A stretch of 64,000 nucleotides of DNA from Pseudomonadota bacterium. GTDB lineage: Bacteria; Myxococcota_A; UBA796; CAJQPC01. A program made the position numbers and the translations under genes. Below the pieces are notes generated by a model. That model had not been told where the DNA came from and made no database searches. It was given only the letters and a program-made list of their open reading frames with translations. This document shows positions 37,655-45,599 of this stretch, piece by piece. How positions within the stretch are numbered: the stretch's first letter is position 1; each line of letters begins with the position of its first letter. Where the stretch lies: NCBI GenBank assembly GCA_024228935.1, contig JAAESX010000280.1, positions 1 to 64,000 of the forward strand. Reading direction: 5' to 3'.

Positions 37655-40371
37655 CCGTGCTCATGACGGTGTCTGTCCTGCTGCTCGCCTGCACCAAGGA
37701 CGACCCGGGTGACTCGGGCGTCGAGCTCGCGGGCCCGGTGTTGTCCCACGAGGTCCCGACCGCGACGTTCGCCATCGGCGAGGACATTCCGCTGTCGATC
37801 GCCGCCGAGGATGCCGACGGCGTCGGTGGAATCGACGTGGTCTACCGGGACCAGGGCGGCGCGTTCTGGAACACGGTCGAGGCGTCCACCGAGGACGGCG
37901 TCGCATGGACGGCCACCATCCCCGGCGCGGACGTCGAGGACCCCGGGGTCGAGTACTACCTGCGGGCCACGGACCTCCATCCCGACCAGGCGAGCACCTC
38001 GTACCTGCCGGCGGACATCGACGAGCCGTTCGGAGTCACCATCGCCCTCATCGGTGAGGCGCTGCCGTTCGAGGCCGACTTCGAGCTCGAGCCCGGCGAC
38101 ACGCTGTACACGCTGGGCTTCGCGAGCGCCTCGCTCGGGTTCGCTGGCTACCAGTGGGACGAGTCCGAGGCCCAGGCCAACTCTGGCATCACGAGCCTCG
38201 CCCACGGGCGCGGCGTCGAAGGCGTGCCGGCCCTGGACGACTGGCTCATCTCCCCACCGCTGGACCTCTCCTCGACGGACGCCATCCAGCTCACCTGGTG
38301 GGAGTACGGCCAGGGCGTCGAGGCGGCGTCGCACTCCATCGCCGTCAGCACCGGCTCGCGGGACCCGGAGTCCGGCGAGTTCGTCGAGCTCGTCGTCCTC
38401 GACGCGCCGACCGAGGATGGCTGGTCTCGCGCCGCGGTCGTCGACCTGTCCGAGTACGCCGGCGAGTCGGCGGTCTACATCGCGTGGCGCTACCAGGGTG
38501 AGTACGCGGACGACTGGTACATCGACGATGTCCTCGTCCGCTCCTCGGCCATCGACCTCGAGCCGACGCTGACGTGGTCGCCGGACCCTGTGCACCCCGA
38601 TGAGACCGCGACGCTCACGCTCGAGCTGGAGAACCTCGTCGAGATCGAGGGCGGCGAGCTGACCGTCACGGCCTCGCTGCCCGAGGGCGGAGGCGCGTTC
38701 GCGTCCGACACCGACACCATCGGCTCTGTGCCGTCCCTGGGCGTCGTCGGCGCGCAGTTCGAGCTCACGGTCGACGCGGCCTGGCCGGACAACGCGTACC
38801 TGCCCGTGGACTTCGCGGTCGATGACGGCGAGACCAGCTGGCTGTTCGAGGAGGTCATGGTGGTCGGCGAGCCGAGCGCGATGCGTCTCGAGCTCACGCT
38901 GACCGACGAGGCGCTGCTCCAGGTGGATCTGGGGGTCGGCGATCCCGACGACCCGACCTGGGAGGAGCAGCTCTACGCCGACGTCCCCGCCGCCGGTGTC
39001 CTGGAGCTGTCGCACGACCTCACCGACATGTACGAGATGCTCCCGCCCGCTCCGGGCGACGAGCGCTGGTACGCCCGCATCACGTCCGAGGCCCAGGGCC
39101 GCGTGGACGCGTTCGAGATCGACCACGGCGACACGACGTACGAGGCGTCAGTCACCCCGACCTGGGTCGCTGGCGACGAGCTGGTGGTCTACCTGCCCGA
39201 GCCGCCGGAACCGACCATCAGCTCCACCTCGGTGAGCCCGACCAAGGTCGCGCCTGGCGACTCGATCTCGGTCAGCTCGGTGCTCATGAACTCGGGCGAC
39301 GACACGGCGGACCAGGTGTTCGTCGAGCTCGTCAGCTCGGACCCGGACGTCACCATCAGCTCGGGCGGACCCGTCGAGCTCACCGACGACGTCTGGGAAG
39401 GCGGCGACTGGTGGACGACCGACACGATGTCCTTCCAGGTCTCGGACGAGCACTTGGACTCGACCCCGGTCGAGCTCGCGTGGTCGCTGGACGACGGCGT
39501 CGAGAGCTGGATGCTGCCGTTCGACGTCGAGGTGCCCTGGCCCGTGATGAAGGTCACGTCCGTGGTCATCGACGACGGAGACGGCGGGGACGACGACGGC
39601 CTGCTCGAGCCCGGCGAGACTGCGGAGCTCGAGGTCGAGATCACCAACGTCGGCGACCTCGCAGCCAGCGGCATCGTGTACTCGACGCTCACTTCGGGGG
39701 CGGCCTCGACCGCCTCGGTGACCATCGACGAGGGCACCGACACGCTCGGCTCCCTGAGCGTCGACGCCTCGCGGGAAGCGGACTTCACGGTCACCGTGGA
39801 CGCCGGCGCCGCGCTGGGCGACACCTTCGTGCTCGAGGTCGTGCTCACGGACAACGACACGAGCTACCTCGCCACGGCCGAGATCGTGCTGGGCGAGCTG
39901 CCGTGGCTGTCGGTCTCGGCGACCGACGACGCCATCGGCGACGCCTACGACTACACGTTCGACATCGTCAACGCGAAGTACCGCAGCGACGGCGTGACCT
40001 TCGAGCTGATCCTCGAGAGCGCCGATGAGTTCGACGCCACCACGTTCGTCGAGATGTGGGCTGTCGCCAGCAGCGCCGACTACACGTACTACCGGCTGGT
40101 GCTCCAGTCGGGCACGGCGAAGCTCCAAGGCTACGACGGCGGGTTCCTGAAGATCTCGGAGCCGACGGTCGAGTACCCCACGGCCAAGCAGGTGAAGCTC
40201 ACCTGGGACATCGAGCCCATGGGGATGAACAACACCACCCTCTCGGTCGGGTTCGGCAGCGGCTGGTGTGGCTCGGAGACCGACAGCTTCTGCGACCACT
40301 TCCCGGACGGGTGGGGCTACTACTACCACTCCAGCTACTACACGAGCCGCTTCTTCACGATGAGGTGGTAG
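37651..40371 (+). CDS. Large lipoprotein with cleaved-adhesin (MAM-like) and CARDB/Ig-like domains
   Basis: 906 aa from GTG in a GTGA overlap; Cys 14 after MTVLMTVSVLLLA. Domains in order: an Ig-like fold (about 25-125: VVYRDQGGAFWNTVEAS, DVEDPGVEYYLRATDL), a jelly-roll cleaved-adhesin/choice-of-anchor domain (130-305: SLAHGRGVEGVPALDDWLIS, SAVYIAWRYQGEYADDWYID), several Ig/CARDB-like repeats (LEPGETAELEVEITNVGDLAA), and a C-terminal beta domain. Last gene of a coupled lipoprotein operon that begins at 34568. The 3' end overlaps the convergent DUF2085 gene by 34 nt. Probable surface adhesin. Confidence 0.75.
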   Translation: MTVLMTVSVLLLACTKDDPGDSGVELAGPVLSHEVPTATFAIGEDIPLSIAAEDADGVGGIDVVYRDQGGAFWNTVEASTEDGVAWTATIPGADVEDPGVEYYLRATDLHPDQASTSYLPADIDEPFGVTIALIGEALPFEADFELEPGDTLYTLGFASASLGFAGYQWDESEAQANSGITSLAHGRGVEGVPALDDWLISPPLDLSSTDAIQLTWWEYGQGVEAASHSIAVSTGSRDPESGEFVELVVLDAPTEDGWSRAAVVDLSEYAGESAVYIAWRYQGEYADDWYIDDVLVRSSAIDLEPTLTWSPDPVHPDETATLTLELENLVEIEGGELTVTASLPEGGGAFASDTDTIGSVPSLGVVGAQFELTVDAAWPDNAYLPVDFAVDDGETSWLFEEVMVVGEPSAMRLELTLTDEALLQVDLGVGDPDDPTWEEQLYADVPAAGVLELSHDLTDMYEMLPPAPGDERWYARITSEAQGRVDAFEIDHGDTTYEASVTPTWVAGDELVVYLPEPPEPTISSTSVSPTKVAPGDSISVSSVLMNSGDDTADQVFVELVSSDPDVTISSGGPVELTDDVWEGGDWWTTDTMSFQVSDEHLDSTPVELAWSLDDGVESWMLPFDVEVPWPVMKVTSVVIDDGDGGDDDGLLEPGETAELEVEITNVGDLAASGIVYSTLTSGAASTASVTIDEGTDTLGSLSVDASREADFTVTVDAGAALGDTFVLEVVLTDNDTSYLATAEIVLGELPWLSVSATDDAIGDAYDYTFDIVNAKYRSDGVTFELILESADEFDATTFVEMWAVASSADYTYYRLVLQSGTAKLQGYDGGFLKISEPTVEYPTAKQVKLTWDIEPMGMNNTTLSVGFGSGWCGSETDSFCDHFPDGWGYYYHSSYYTSRFFTMRW

Positions 40372-40748
40372 GCCGCTGCGGCGCCACCCCAGACGACGGC
40401 GATGGTCCCCAGGACCGCCCAGACGACCGGGTCCATCGGGTCGGCCAGGTAGCGATGGAAGGTCCGGCCCAGACCGATTCCAAGCAGGATCCCGAAAAGC
40501 CAGGTGCGTCCTGACCGATAGGGAGTCCGTGCCGTGTGGACTGCCAGGTATTCGCCCGTCGGGGGCCCGAGCCAGAGCGCGAGCTCCCAGTCCGCCGCCA
40601 GTGGCAGCCGACCCGCCATGCCGGCTAGAATCAGCGCCGCTGCGACCGGCCATGTGGCCGTGCAGCGTCGGCACAGCACCAGCGGGCCGATATGAACGCA
40701 GCGATGGCGGTCGTCGCGGCCGTGATGCGCCAGGAGAAAGGTCCACAT
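40338..40748 (-). CDS. Small membrane protein, DUF2085-like
   Basis: 136 aa. An N-terminal H/C motif (HRCVHIGPLVLCRRCTATW) resembling the DUF2085 metal-like site is followed by three or four hydrophobic segments (PVAAALILAGMAGRL, TWLFGILLGIGLGRTF, PVVWAVLGTIAVVWGGAAAAY) and a basic end. The start ATG (40748-40746) shares the tetranucleotide CATG with the ATG of the divergent gene at 40747, and the 3' end overlaps the convergent gene by 34 nt, so the gene has no private non-coding DNA. Ribosome site GGAAGGGGG lies inside the divergent gene. Confidence 0.68.
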   Translation of the reverse strand: MWTFLLAHHGRDDRHRCVHIGPLVLCRRCTATWPVAAALILAGMAGRLPLAADWELALWLGPPTGEYLAVHTARTPYRSGRTWLFGILLGIGLGRTFHRYLADPMDPVVWAVLGTIAVVWGGAAAAYHLIVKKRLV

Positions 40749-41949
40749 GACGCCCCCTTCCTCACTCCTCGTCCTGCTCCTGTCGAGCTGTACGGGCGAG
40801 TTCGGTCTGGGTGCGGACAGCGCTTCTTCGTCCGACAGCGTGCCGGAGGCGGCCGACTGCGAGGGACAGCCCGTGTGCATCACCGGCATCAGCCCGGGCT
40901 GGGGGCCCAAGGAGGGCGGGACCGGCGTCGAGATCTCAGGATGGGGCTTCGGCGGCGAGCCGACCGTCCGGTTCGGCAACTTCGCCATCGAGTCGATCAC
41001 GAGCTTCGGCGACGAGAAGGTGGTGGTCACCACCCCGGCGAGCGCGGTCGAGGGCTCCGTCGACATCACGGTCGAGAGCGACGTCGGGAGCTACACGGCG
41101 TTCGACGGCTTCGCCTATGCGGCCGAGGACGCGGACACCGACGCAGACGCCGACAGCGACTCGGACAGCGACGCCGACGCGGACTCCGACGTCACGCCGA
41201 CCGGGCAGATCTCGGGCGCCGTCGAGATGAGCTACCTCGCGTACGCGTGCCCCGACATCTACGGCCTGACCGACGCGCTCCAGTTCAGCGTCGCCGCCGT
41301 CTTCCACGACCCGGTCTCGGGCAGCTGGTACGACGACCTGCCGCCCCAGGGGAGCTGCGACACCTCGTCCGCTGCCTCGGCGCCGGCGTCCAGCTACAAC
41401 GACATCGGCTCGTGGGCGTACCTGGCGACCGGCTCGCACAGCATCCCGCTGCAGGGGACCGTGCAGGACGGGCAGACCTACTACATGGCGACCGGGCTGG
41501 CGCAGTCCGACCTCGTGAAGAACTCGGCCTGGGACCTGACCACACCCGACGGCACCGAGGTCGCTGACGTCCTTCGGACGACGACAGGATTCGACAGCCT
41601 CTCGCCCACGGCCATCGCCAACGACTGCAGCCAGGCCTTCGGCGCCAAGATCGACAGCAGCGGGCAGTCCTTCACCTGGGCTCCGACCGGCACGACGGAC
41701 ACGTTCATCCTGTGGCTCCAGTTCTACGACGGCAACAGCGGCGCCTACACGGGCGAGCTCATCTGCAACGTCGAGGACTCCGGCGGCGCGACCGTGCCCG
41801 GCTCGATGCTCTCGGGGTACGCTCGCGGCTCGCTGGTCGTCGTCAACATGTGGCGTCGTCAGGTGGAGAGCGCTGTGAACCCCGACGACGGCAACACGAT
41901 CGAGTCCGCGGCCATCATCGGCATCGTCGGGACCGGGACGCTGCGCTGA
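40747..41949 (+). CDS. IPT/TIG-domain lipoprotein with Asp/Ser linker
   Basis: 400 aa. Signal MTPPSSLLVLLLSS precedes Cys 15; no charged residue in the n-region. Residues about 40-125 form an IPT/TIG domain (ITGISPGWGPKEGGTGVEISG, VTTPASAVEGSVDITVES). An acidic linker of alternating Asp with Ala/Thr/Ser follows (DADTDADADSDSDSDADAD), then a C-terminal beta domain (about 155-400) with paired Cys. GGAGAAAGG lies 5 nt before ATG, within the divergent gene. The next gene begins in a TGATG overlap. Confidence 0.72.
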   Translation: MTPPSSLLVLLLSSCTGEFGLGADSASSSDSVPEAADCEGQPVCITGISPGWGPKEGGTGVEISGWGFGGEPTVRFGNFAIESITSFGDEKVVVTTPASAVEGSVDITVESDVGSYTAFDGFAYAAEDADTDADADSDSDSDADADSDVTPTGQISGAVEMSYLAYACPDIYGLTDALQFSVAAVFHDPVSGSWYDDLPPQGSCDTSSAASAPASSYNDIGSWAYLATGSHSIPLQGTVQDGQTYYMATGLAQSDLVKNSAWDLTTPDGTEVADVLRTTTGFDSLSPTAIANDCSQAFGAKIDSSGQSFTWAPTGTTDTFILWLQFYDGNSGAYTGELICNVEDSGGATVPGSMLSGYARGSLVVVNMWRRQVESAVNPDDGNTIESAAIIGIVGTGTLR

Positions 41950-42569
41950 TGGCGTACGAGCAGCTCATCCGGGACCTGCGGGACTCTCCGCACGACTTCA
42001 TGGACATGAAGGCGCCGCAATACCTGGACGCCACGCTCCGGGGCTACGCGCAGATCGACTCGGGTTTCCGGGCGGTGATGACGGCGGTGGACGCGCGCGT
42101 CCGGAAGGAGAGAGGCGTCCGCATCGCGGCCTCGGCCGGCGTCATCCTCGAGGCCACCGAGCTGGACCTCGGACGCGGCTACGCGCTGCTCCTCAAGGCG
42201 GTCGCCCAGAGTCGCGGAGCGGGGGCACCGGTGGACCCCGTTCGCCGGACACTCCCCGCGCTGCTCCCGGCGATGGCCGGCGCTCGCGCTCAGATCCACC
42301 CGCATCGGATCGGCGACGCCCGGCCCTTCGTCCAGGGCGCCATGCGCGCGTTCGACGACGCAGGGATCGACGTGACCGAGGACCTCGAGCGGCTCGCCAC
42401 CTACGAGAAGTGGCTGCAGGGTCGGTTCCACATCCCTGGCCGGTGGGACCGCATCATCGACATGCTCGACCTCGGCAAGGGCAAGGCCGTGCCGTTCTTC
42501 GTGCGCACGTTCCAGCAGCAGCTCCAGCAGGCCGGAGCGCTCATGGTGCCGATCGTCGGCCTCGACTAG
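41949..42569 (+). CDS. Protein of unknown function
   Basis: 206 aa, no signal peptide or membrane helix. Mostly helical, with basic segments (MTAVDARVRKERGVRIAASAG, LPALLPAMAGARAQIHPHRIG, WDRIIDMLDLGKGKAVPFFV). I do not recognise the family. Its ATG shares one base with the stop of the lipoprotein gene, so it is coupled to a surface protein although it appears cytoplasmic. Ends 12 nt from the convergent GYF/SH3 gene. Confidence 0.62.
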   Translation: MAYEQLIRDLRDSPHDFMDMKAPQYLDATLRGYAQIDSGFRAVMTAVDARVRKERGVRIAASAGVILEATELDLGRGYALLLKAVAQSRGAGAPVDPVRRTLPALLPAMAGARAQIHPHRIGDARPFVQGAMRAFDDAGIDVTEDLERLATYEKWLQGRFHIPGRWDRIIDMLDLGKGKAVPFFVRTFQQQLQQAGALMVPIVGLD

Positions 42570-42581
42570 AGGCCGGACGGT

Positions 42582-43580
42582 CTACTCGTTCGGGACGGCC
42601 CGGATCTCGAGGATGTCGATGTTCGCCTCGGTAAAGCCCGTGGTGTTCATCTCGACCTCGACGCCTTCGGCCCAGCGGAGGTTCAGCTCCTCGTCCTCGT
42701 TCGCCAGCTCGGTGAAGAGCGTGGTCGTCAAGAGACGCTTCTGATCGAGGTCCCTGGCGTCCTCGCCCGACAGCGTTCCGACCATGACGGCCTCGTGTCG
42801 CGGGATCGTGCCCTCGATCGGGATCTCGACCGCCTCGAGCTCCTTGCCCGTCTTGTCCTTGATCGTGGCGACCAGGACCAGGTCGGCCATCTCGAACTTC
42901 GACTGGTTGTGGATCATGAACTGGAAGATCGTGAGGTTCCGGTTCTGCTCGTCCAGCTGGAGCCAGCTCGCGTTCTTCACCGACACGTACTTGTCGGGGT
43001 TGTAGAGCGGGTCGTAGTCCTGGCGCGTGTCCTTGTCGGCGAAGAAGTACGCAGGCACCACCGAGTCGACGCGGGCGTAGCCCTCGGTCCCGGTGGAGCT
43101 CTTCAGGTGGTACCACTCGCCGCGCTTGCCGAGGATGGCGGCGCTGCTGTCCTTGAGCATGGTGCCCACGGACGCGCCGTCCGGCTTGGCGTAGAGCTGC
43201 GCGTTCTCCTCGGTCACCAGGACCTCGGTGAGCGCCAGGCCGTTCTCGCCGATGAGGTCGAGCTCGCCCTTCTCTGGCAGCTTGTTGGCGAAGTACCAGG
43301 CTCCGGCACCGCCCACGCCGATGAGGACGAGGAACAGCGCCACCAGCGGCAGCGGGCTGCGCTGGGGGAGCGGGTCGTCGTCGAAGTCCTGGCCCGAGGC
43401 CTGGGAGCCGAGCAGGCCCTTCAGCTCGGGGACTTCCGACGCGTAGAGCCAATCGGCAGCGCCAGGGGGCTGCACCATGTCGGTCGCAGCGAGGCGACCG
43501 TTGGATGCGAGCGACTTCAGCTCATCCAGATCCTGGGCGGCGAACTGACGGTCACCTTGCGACACAAGCCAGCGGGACAT
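42582..43580 (-). CDS. Membrane protein with GYF-like and SH3-like domains
   Basis: 332 aa from the ATG with GGAGGAG 6 nt upstream. Residues 1-55 are a GYF_2-like domain (WLVSQGDRQFAAQDLDELKSL, WLYASEVPELKGLL). A linker and one membrane helix (LPLVALFLVLIGVGGAGAWYF, about 75-95) follow, then an SH3-type segment (LYAKPDGASVGTMLKDSSAAI, GEWYHLKSSTGTEGYARVD). The C-terminal third is a beta domain (VATIKDKTGKELEAVEIPIEG) typical of periplasmic DUF-type ligand-binding folds. Probable envelope signalling or adaptor protein. Confidence 0.65.
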   Translation of the reverse strand: MSRWLVSQGDRQFAAQDLDELKSLASNGRLAATDMVQPPGAADWLYASEVPELKGLLGSQASGQDFDDDPLPQRSPLPLVALFLVLIGVGGAGAWYFANKLPEKGELDLIGENGLALTEVLVTEENAQLYAKPDGASVGTMLKDSSAAILGKRGEWYHLKSSTGTEGYARVDSVVPAYFFADKDTRQDYDPLYNPDKYVSVKNASWLQLDEQNRNLTIFQFMIHNQSKFEMADLVLVATIKDKTGKELEAVEIPIEGTIPRHEAVMVGTLSGEDARDLDQKRLLTTTLFTELANEDEELNLRWAEGVEVEMNTTGFTEANIDILEIRAVPNE

Positions 43581-43619
43581 GGCACTCCTCCGTTGCCCAC
43601 GCACCGGGGGCAGCCGTGT

Positions 43620-43648
43620 ACCTACCGTCTCCCAGAGCGGGCGGTCAA
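43620..43648 (-). promoter_or_regulatory. Candidate promoter of the GYF/SH3 gene
   Basis: On the minus strand TTGACC (43648-43643) lies 17 nt upstream of GTAGGT (43625-43620; TAGGTA at an 18-nt spacing). The -35 is good, the -10 weak. The start codon is 40 nt further on. A second TTGACG at 43675-43680 on the plus strand has no -10 partner. Confidence 0.35.
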
Positions 43649-43728
43649 CCGGGAGAAGCGGCCACGGGCCCGCATTGACGAAGTGTTTGCCGGGACCGCG
43701 GCTCGCGACGAGGCGTTACGAGGCCGCC

Positions 43729-44172
43729 ATGCCGTTCTCCCCTCTTCGCCTGCTGGTGGCCTACGACGACGCGGACGGGCTCTGTGGCGCCGTGGTCCCC
43801 AGGATGGTCGAGCTGCTGAACGCGCGCGCCTTCACCGTCGAGACGGTTGTCATCGACGACGCGCCCCGCGACCACGAGCTGTGGGAGTACGCGGGTCTCG
43901 TGCTGGGAACGCCCAGCTACGGACTGGGTCTTCGTGGGGCCGGTCCGAGCGAGCGGGTGGTGAAGTGGGTCGAGGCCCAGGGCGGCCTCGACGACGTCAA
44001 GGTCGCGGTGTTCTCGGCGTTCCAGGGACGCGCCGGCAACTCGCTGCGGAACGTGCGGCAGCTTGTCGTCGACAACGGCGGCGAGTGCATCGCTCGTCAT
44101 CCGTATTGGCTGAAGCGGCCCGCCCACGACGAGCACGTGCTGCCGGCCGAGTGCATGGTGAGGATCCGCTGA
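43729..44172 (+). CDS. Flavodoxin-like fold protein
   Basis: 147 aa. The alpha/beta order and the loop LVLGTPSYGLGLRGAGPSERVVKWVE match flavodoxins, as does VAVFSAFQGRAGNSLRN near the second flavin loop. The first loop reads AYDDADGLCGAVV instead of the phosphate-binding (S/T)-x-T-G-x-T, so FMN binding may be lost or different. Cytoplasmic; role unknown. ACGAGG lies 7 nt before the ATG. The fructosamine kinase gene begins in a CTGA overlap with its stop. Confidence 0.65.
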   Translation: MPFSPLRLLVAYDDADGLCGAVVPRMVELLNARAFTVETVVIDDAPRDHELWEYAGLVLGTPSYGLGLRGAGPSERVVKWVEAQGGLDDVKVAVFSAFQGRAGNSLRNVRQLVVDNGGECIARHPYWLKRPAHDEHVLPAECMVRIR

Positions 44173-45017
44173 GTCCAGAGCACCTGGCTCGCGTCTCAGC
44201 CGGCCTCGGTGTCGAGGCTCGACTCGTCCAGACCCTGCCCGGCGGCGACATCAACCGCGCCGCCCTCATCGATGCGGCCGGCGAGCCGGTGTTCGTGAAG
44301 TGGAACGCCGACCCGGTCGACCGGATGTTCGCCTGCGAGGCGGAGGGGCTCTCGGCCCTGCGGGACGCACACACGCTGCGGGTCCCCAAGGTGCGCGCGA
44401 TCGGGCCCGACTTCCTGGCGATGGAGTACATCGCGTCGGCCACCGCTGCGCCGGACTTCGACGAGAAGCTCGGGCGCGGACTCGCCGCGCTGCATCGCGT
44501 CCGGGGGCTCCGGTTCGGCTTCCACCAGGACGGGGTGCTCGGGGTGGTCCCCCAGCCGAACGCCTGGGCGGACAGCTGGGTGGCGTTCTACCGGCATCGC
44601 CGCGTCGAGCCGCTCGCGGCCGAAGCCGAGCGCCGCGGGAGCCTGTCCGGGGCCACGCTGAAGACGCTGCGGCAGGTCACCTCGAGGCTCGGGTCGCTCA
44701 TCCCGGCGGGGCCGGCGCCGTCCCGTCTGCACGGCGACCTGTGGTCCGGGAACGTCATGGCGTCCGAGACCGGCGATCCGGTGCTCGTCGATCCCGCGGT
44801 GTTCCACGGGCACCGCGAGATGGACCTGGCGATGACCGAGCTCTTCGGCGGCTTCTCACCGAGGTTCTACGCCGCCTATCGCGAGGCCTGGCCGCTGGAG
44901 CCCGGCTACGAGCGGCGCCGCGAGGTCTACCAGATCGTGCCCCTGCTCATTCACGTGATCCTCTTCGGCGGCCCGTACGAACACCAGCTGAGGGCGTGCC
45001 TGTCTCGGCTCTCGTGA
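44169..45017 (+). CDS. Fructosamine/ketosamine-3-kinase family protein, CTG start likely
   Basis: 282 aa. Protein-kinase-like fold: GGDINRAALIDAAGEPVFVKWN (the nucleotide loop and Lys), LAMEYIASATAAPDF, RLHGDLWSGNVM with the catalytic Asp at about residue 190 and VLVDPAVFHGHREMDLAMTELFGGF. It phosphorylates ketosamines on glycated proteins or small amines, allowing deglycation. CTG at 44169 forms a CTGA overlap with the flavodoxin-like gene and sits 5 nt after GAGG (44160-44163); GTG at 44151 is the alternative. Confidence 0.88.
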   Translation: MSPEHLARVSAGLGVEARLVQTLPGGDINRAALIDAAGEPVFVKWNADPVDRMFACEAEGLSALRDAHTLRVPKVRAIGPDFLAMEYIASATAAPDFDEKLGRGLAALHRVRGLRFGFHQDGVLGVVPQPNAWADSWVAFYRHRRVEPLAAEAERRGSLSGATLKTLRQVTSRLGSLIPAGPAPSRLHGDLWSGNVMASETGDPVLVDPAVFHGHREMDLAMTELFGGFSPRFYAAYREAWPLEPGYERRREVYQIVPLLIHVILFGGPYEHQLRACLSRLS

Positions 45018-45035
45018 ACCACAATAGTGGGCCTG

Positions 45036-45599
45036 ATGACACGATTCGTACCGCTCGGCGCCGCCGCTTTCCTGCTCGTCGCCTGCGACCCGCCTCCGTA
45101 CGAGGAGCCGGTGGCCGCCGACGACGGCTTCCCGTCCATCCGGATCAACTTCCCGAACCCGGGGCTGGCGGACTCGGACCGGGAGGACATGCCCGTCTGC
45201 CCCACGTTCAACGTGGTGGTGGTGCACAACAACTTCGACTTCTCGCACGAGAACTACGACGGCGACCCGGTCTCGGGCGAGGGGCACTGGCACCTCCACA
45301 TCGACGACCCGGCGCTCGCGAGCCCGCTGTCCGCGGTCGCCGATCCGTTCGCTGCTGTCCCAAGGGCGCTCGAGCCAGGCCAGCACACGTTGTATGCGGT
45401 GCTCGTCCAGAACAACCACCTGCGCCTGCCCGAGAGCATGGTCGACCCCGAGACGCCCCAGGACGTGCACGCGGTGGAGATCCTGGTCGTCGTCCCCGAG
45501 ATGGACGAGGACGGCAACTCGAACTGCGTGGGCGGCGGGAGCACCGGCGGCTACCCGATGGACACCGGGCCTGCGGACTCAGGGGACTCCGGCCGCTGA
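45036..45599 (+). CDS. Lipoprotein with DUF4399-like domain
   Basis: 187 aa. Signal MTRFVPLGAAAFLLVA precedes Cys 17. The mature part (residues 30-150) resembles the DUF4399/copper-binding periplasmic fold: INFPNPGLAD, VVVVHNNFDF, GHWHLHIDD and LEPGQHTLYAVLVQNNHLRL. A short Gly/Ser-rich end with two Asp follows. AATAGT stands 7 nt before the ATG and no ribosome site is visible; GTG at 45027 is an alternative start. Shares the TGATG overlap with the kinase gene that follows, suggesting co-expression. Confidence 0.7.
   Translation: MTRFVPLGAAAFLLVACDPPPYEEPVAADDGFPSIRINFPNPGLADSDREDMPVCPTFNVVVVHNNFDFSHENYDGDPVSGEGHWHLHIDDPALASPLSAVADPFAAVPRALEPGQHTLYAVLVQNNHLRLPESMVDPETPQDVHAVEILVVVPEMDEDGNSNCVGGGSTGGYPMDTGPADSGDSGR

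Noticed and set aside
43579..43728. A plus-strand promoter with TTGACG (43675-43680) for the flavodoxin-like gene.
   Set aside because: No -10-like hexamer at 15-19 nt.
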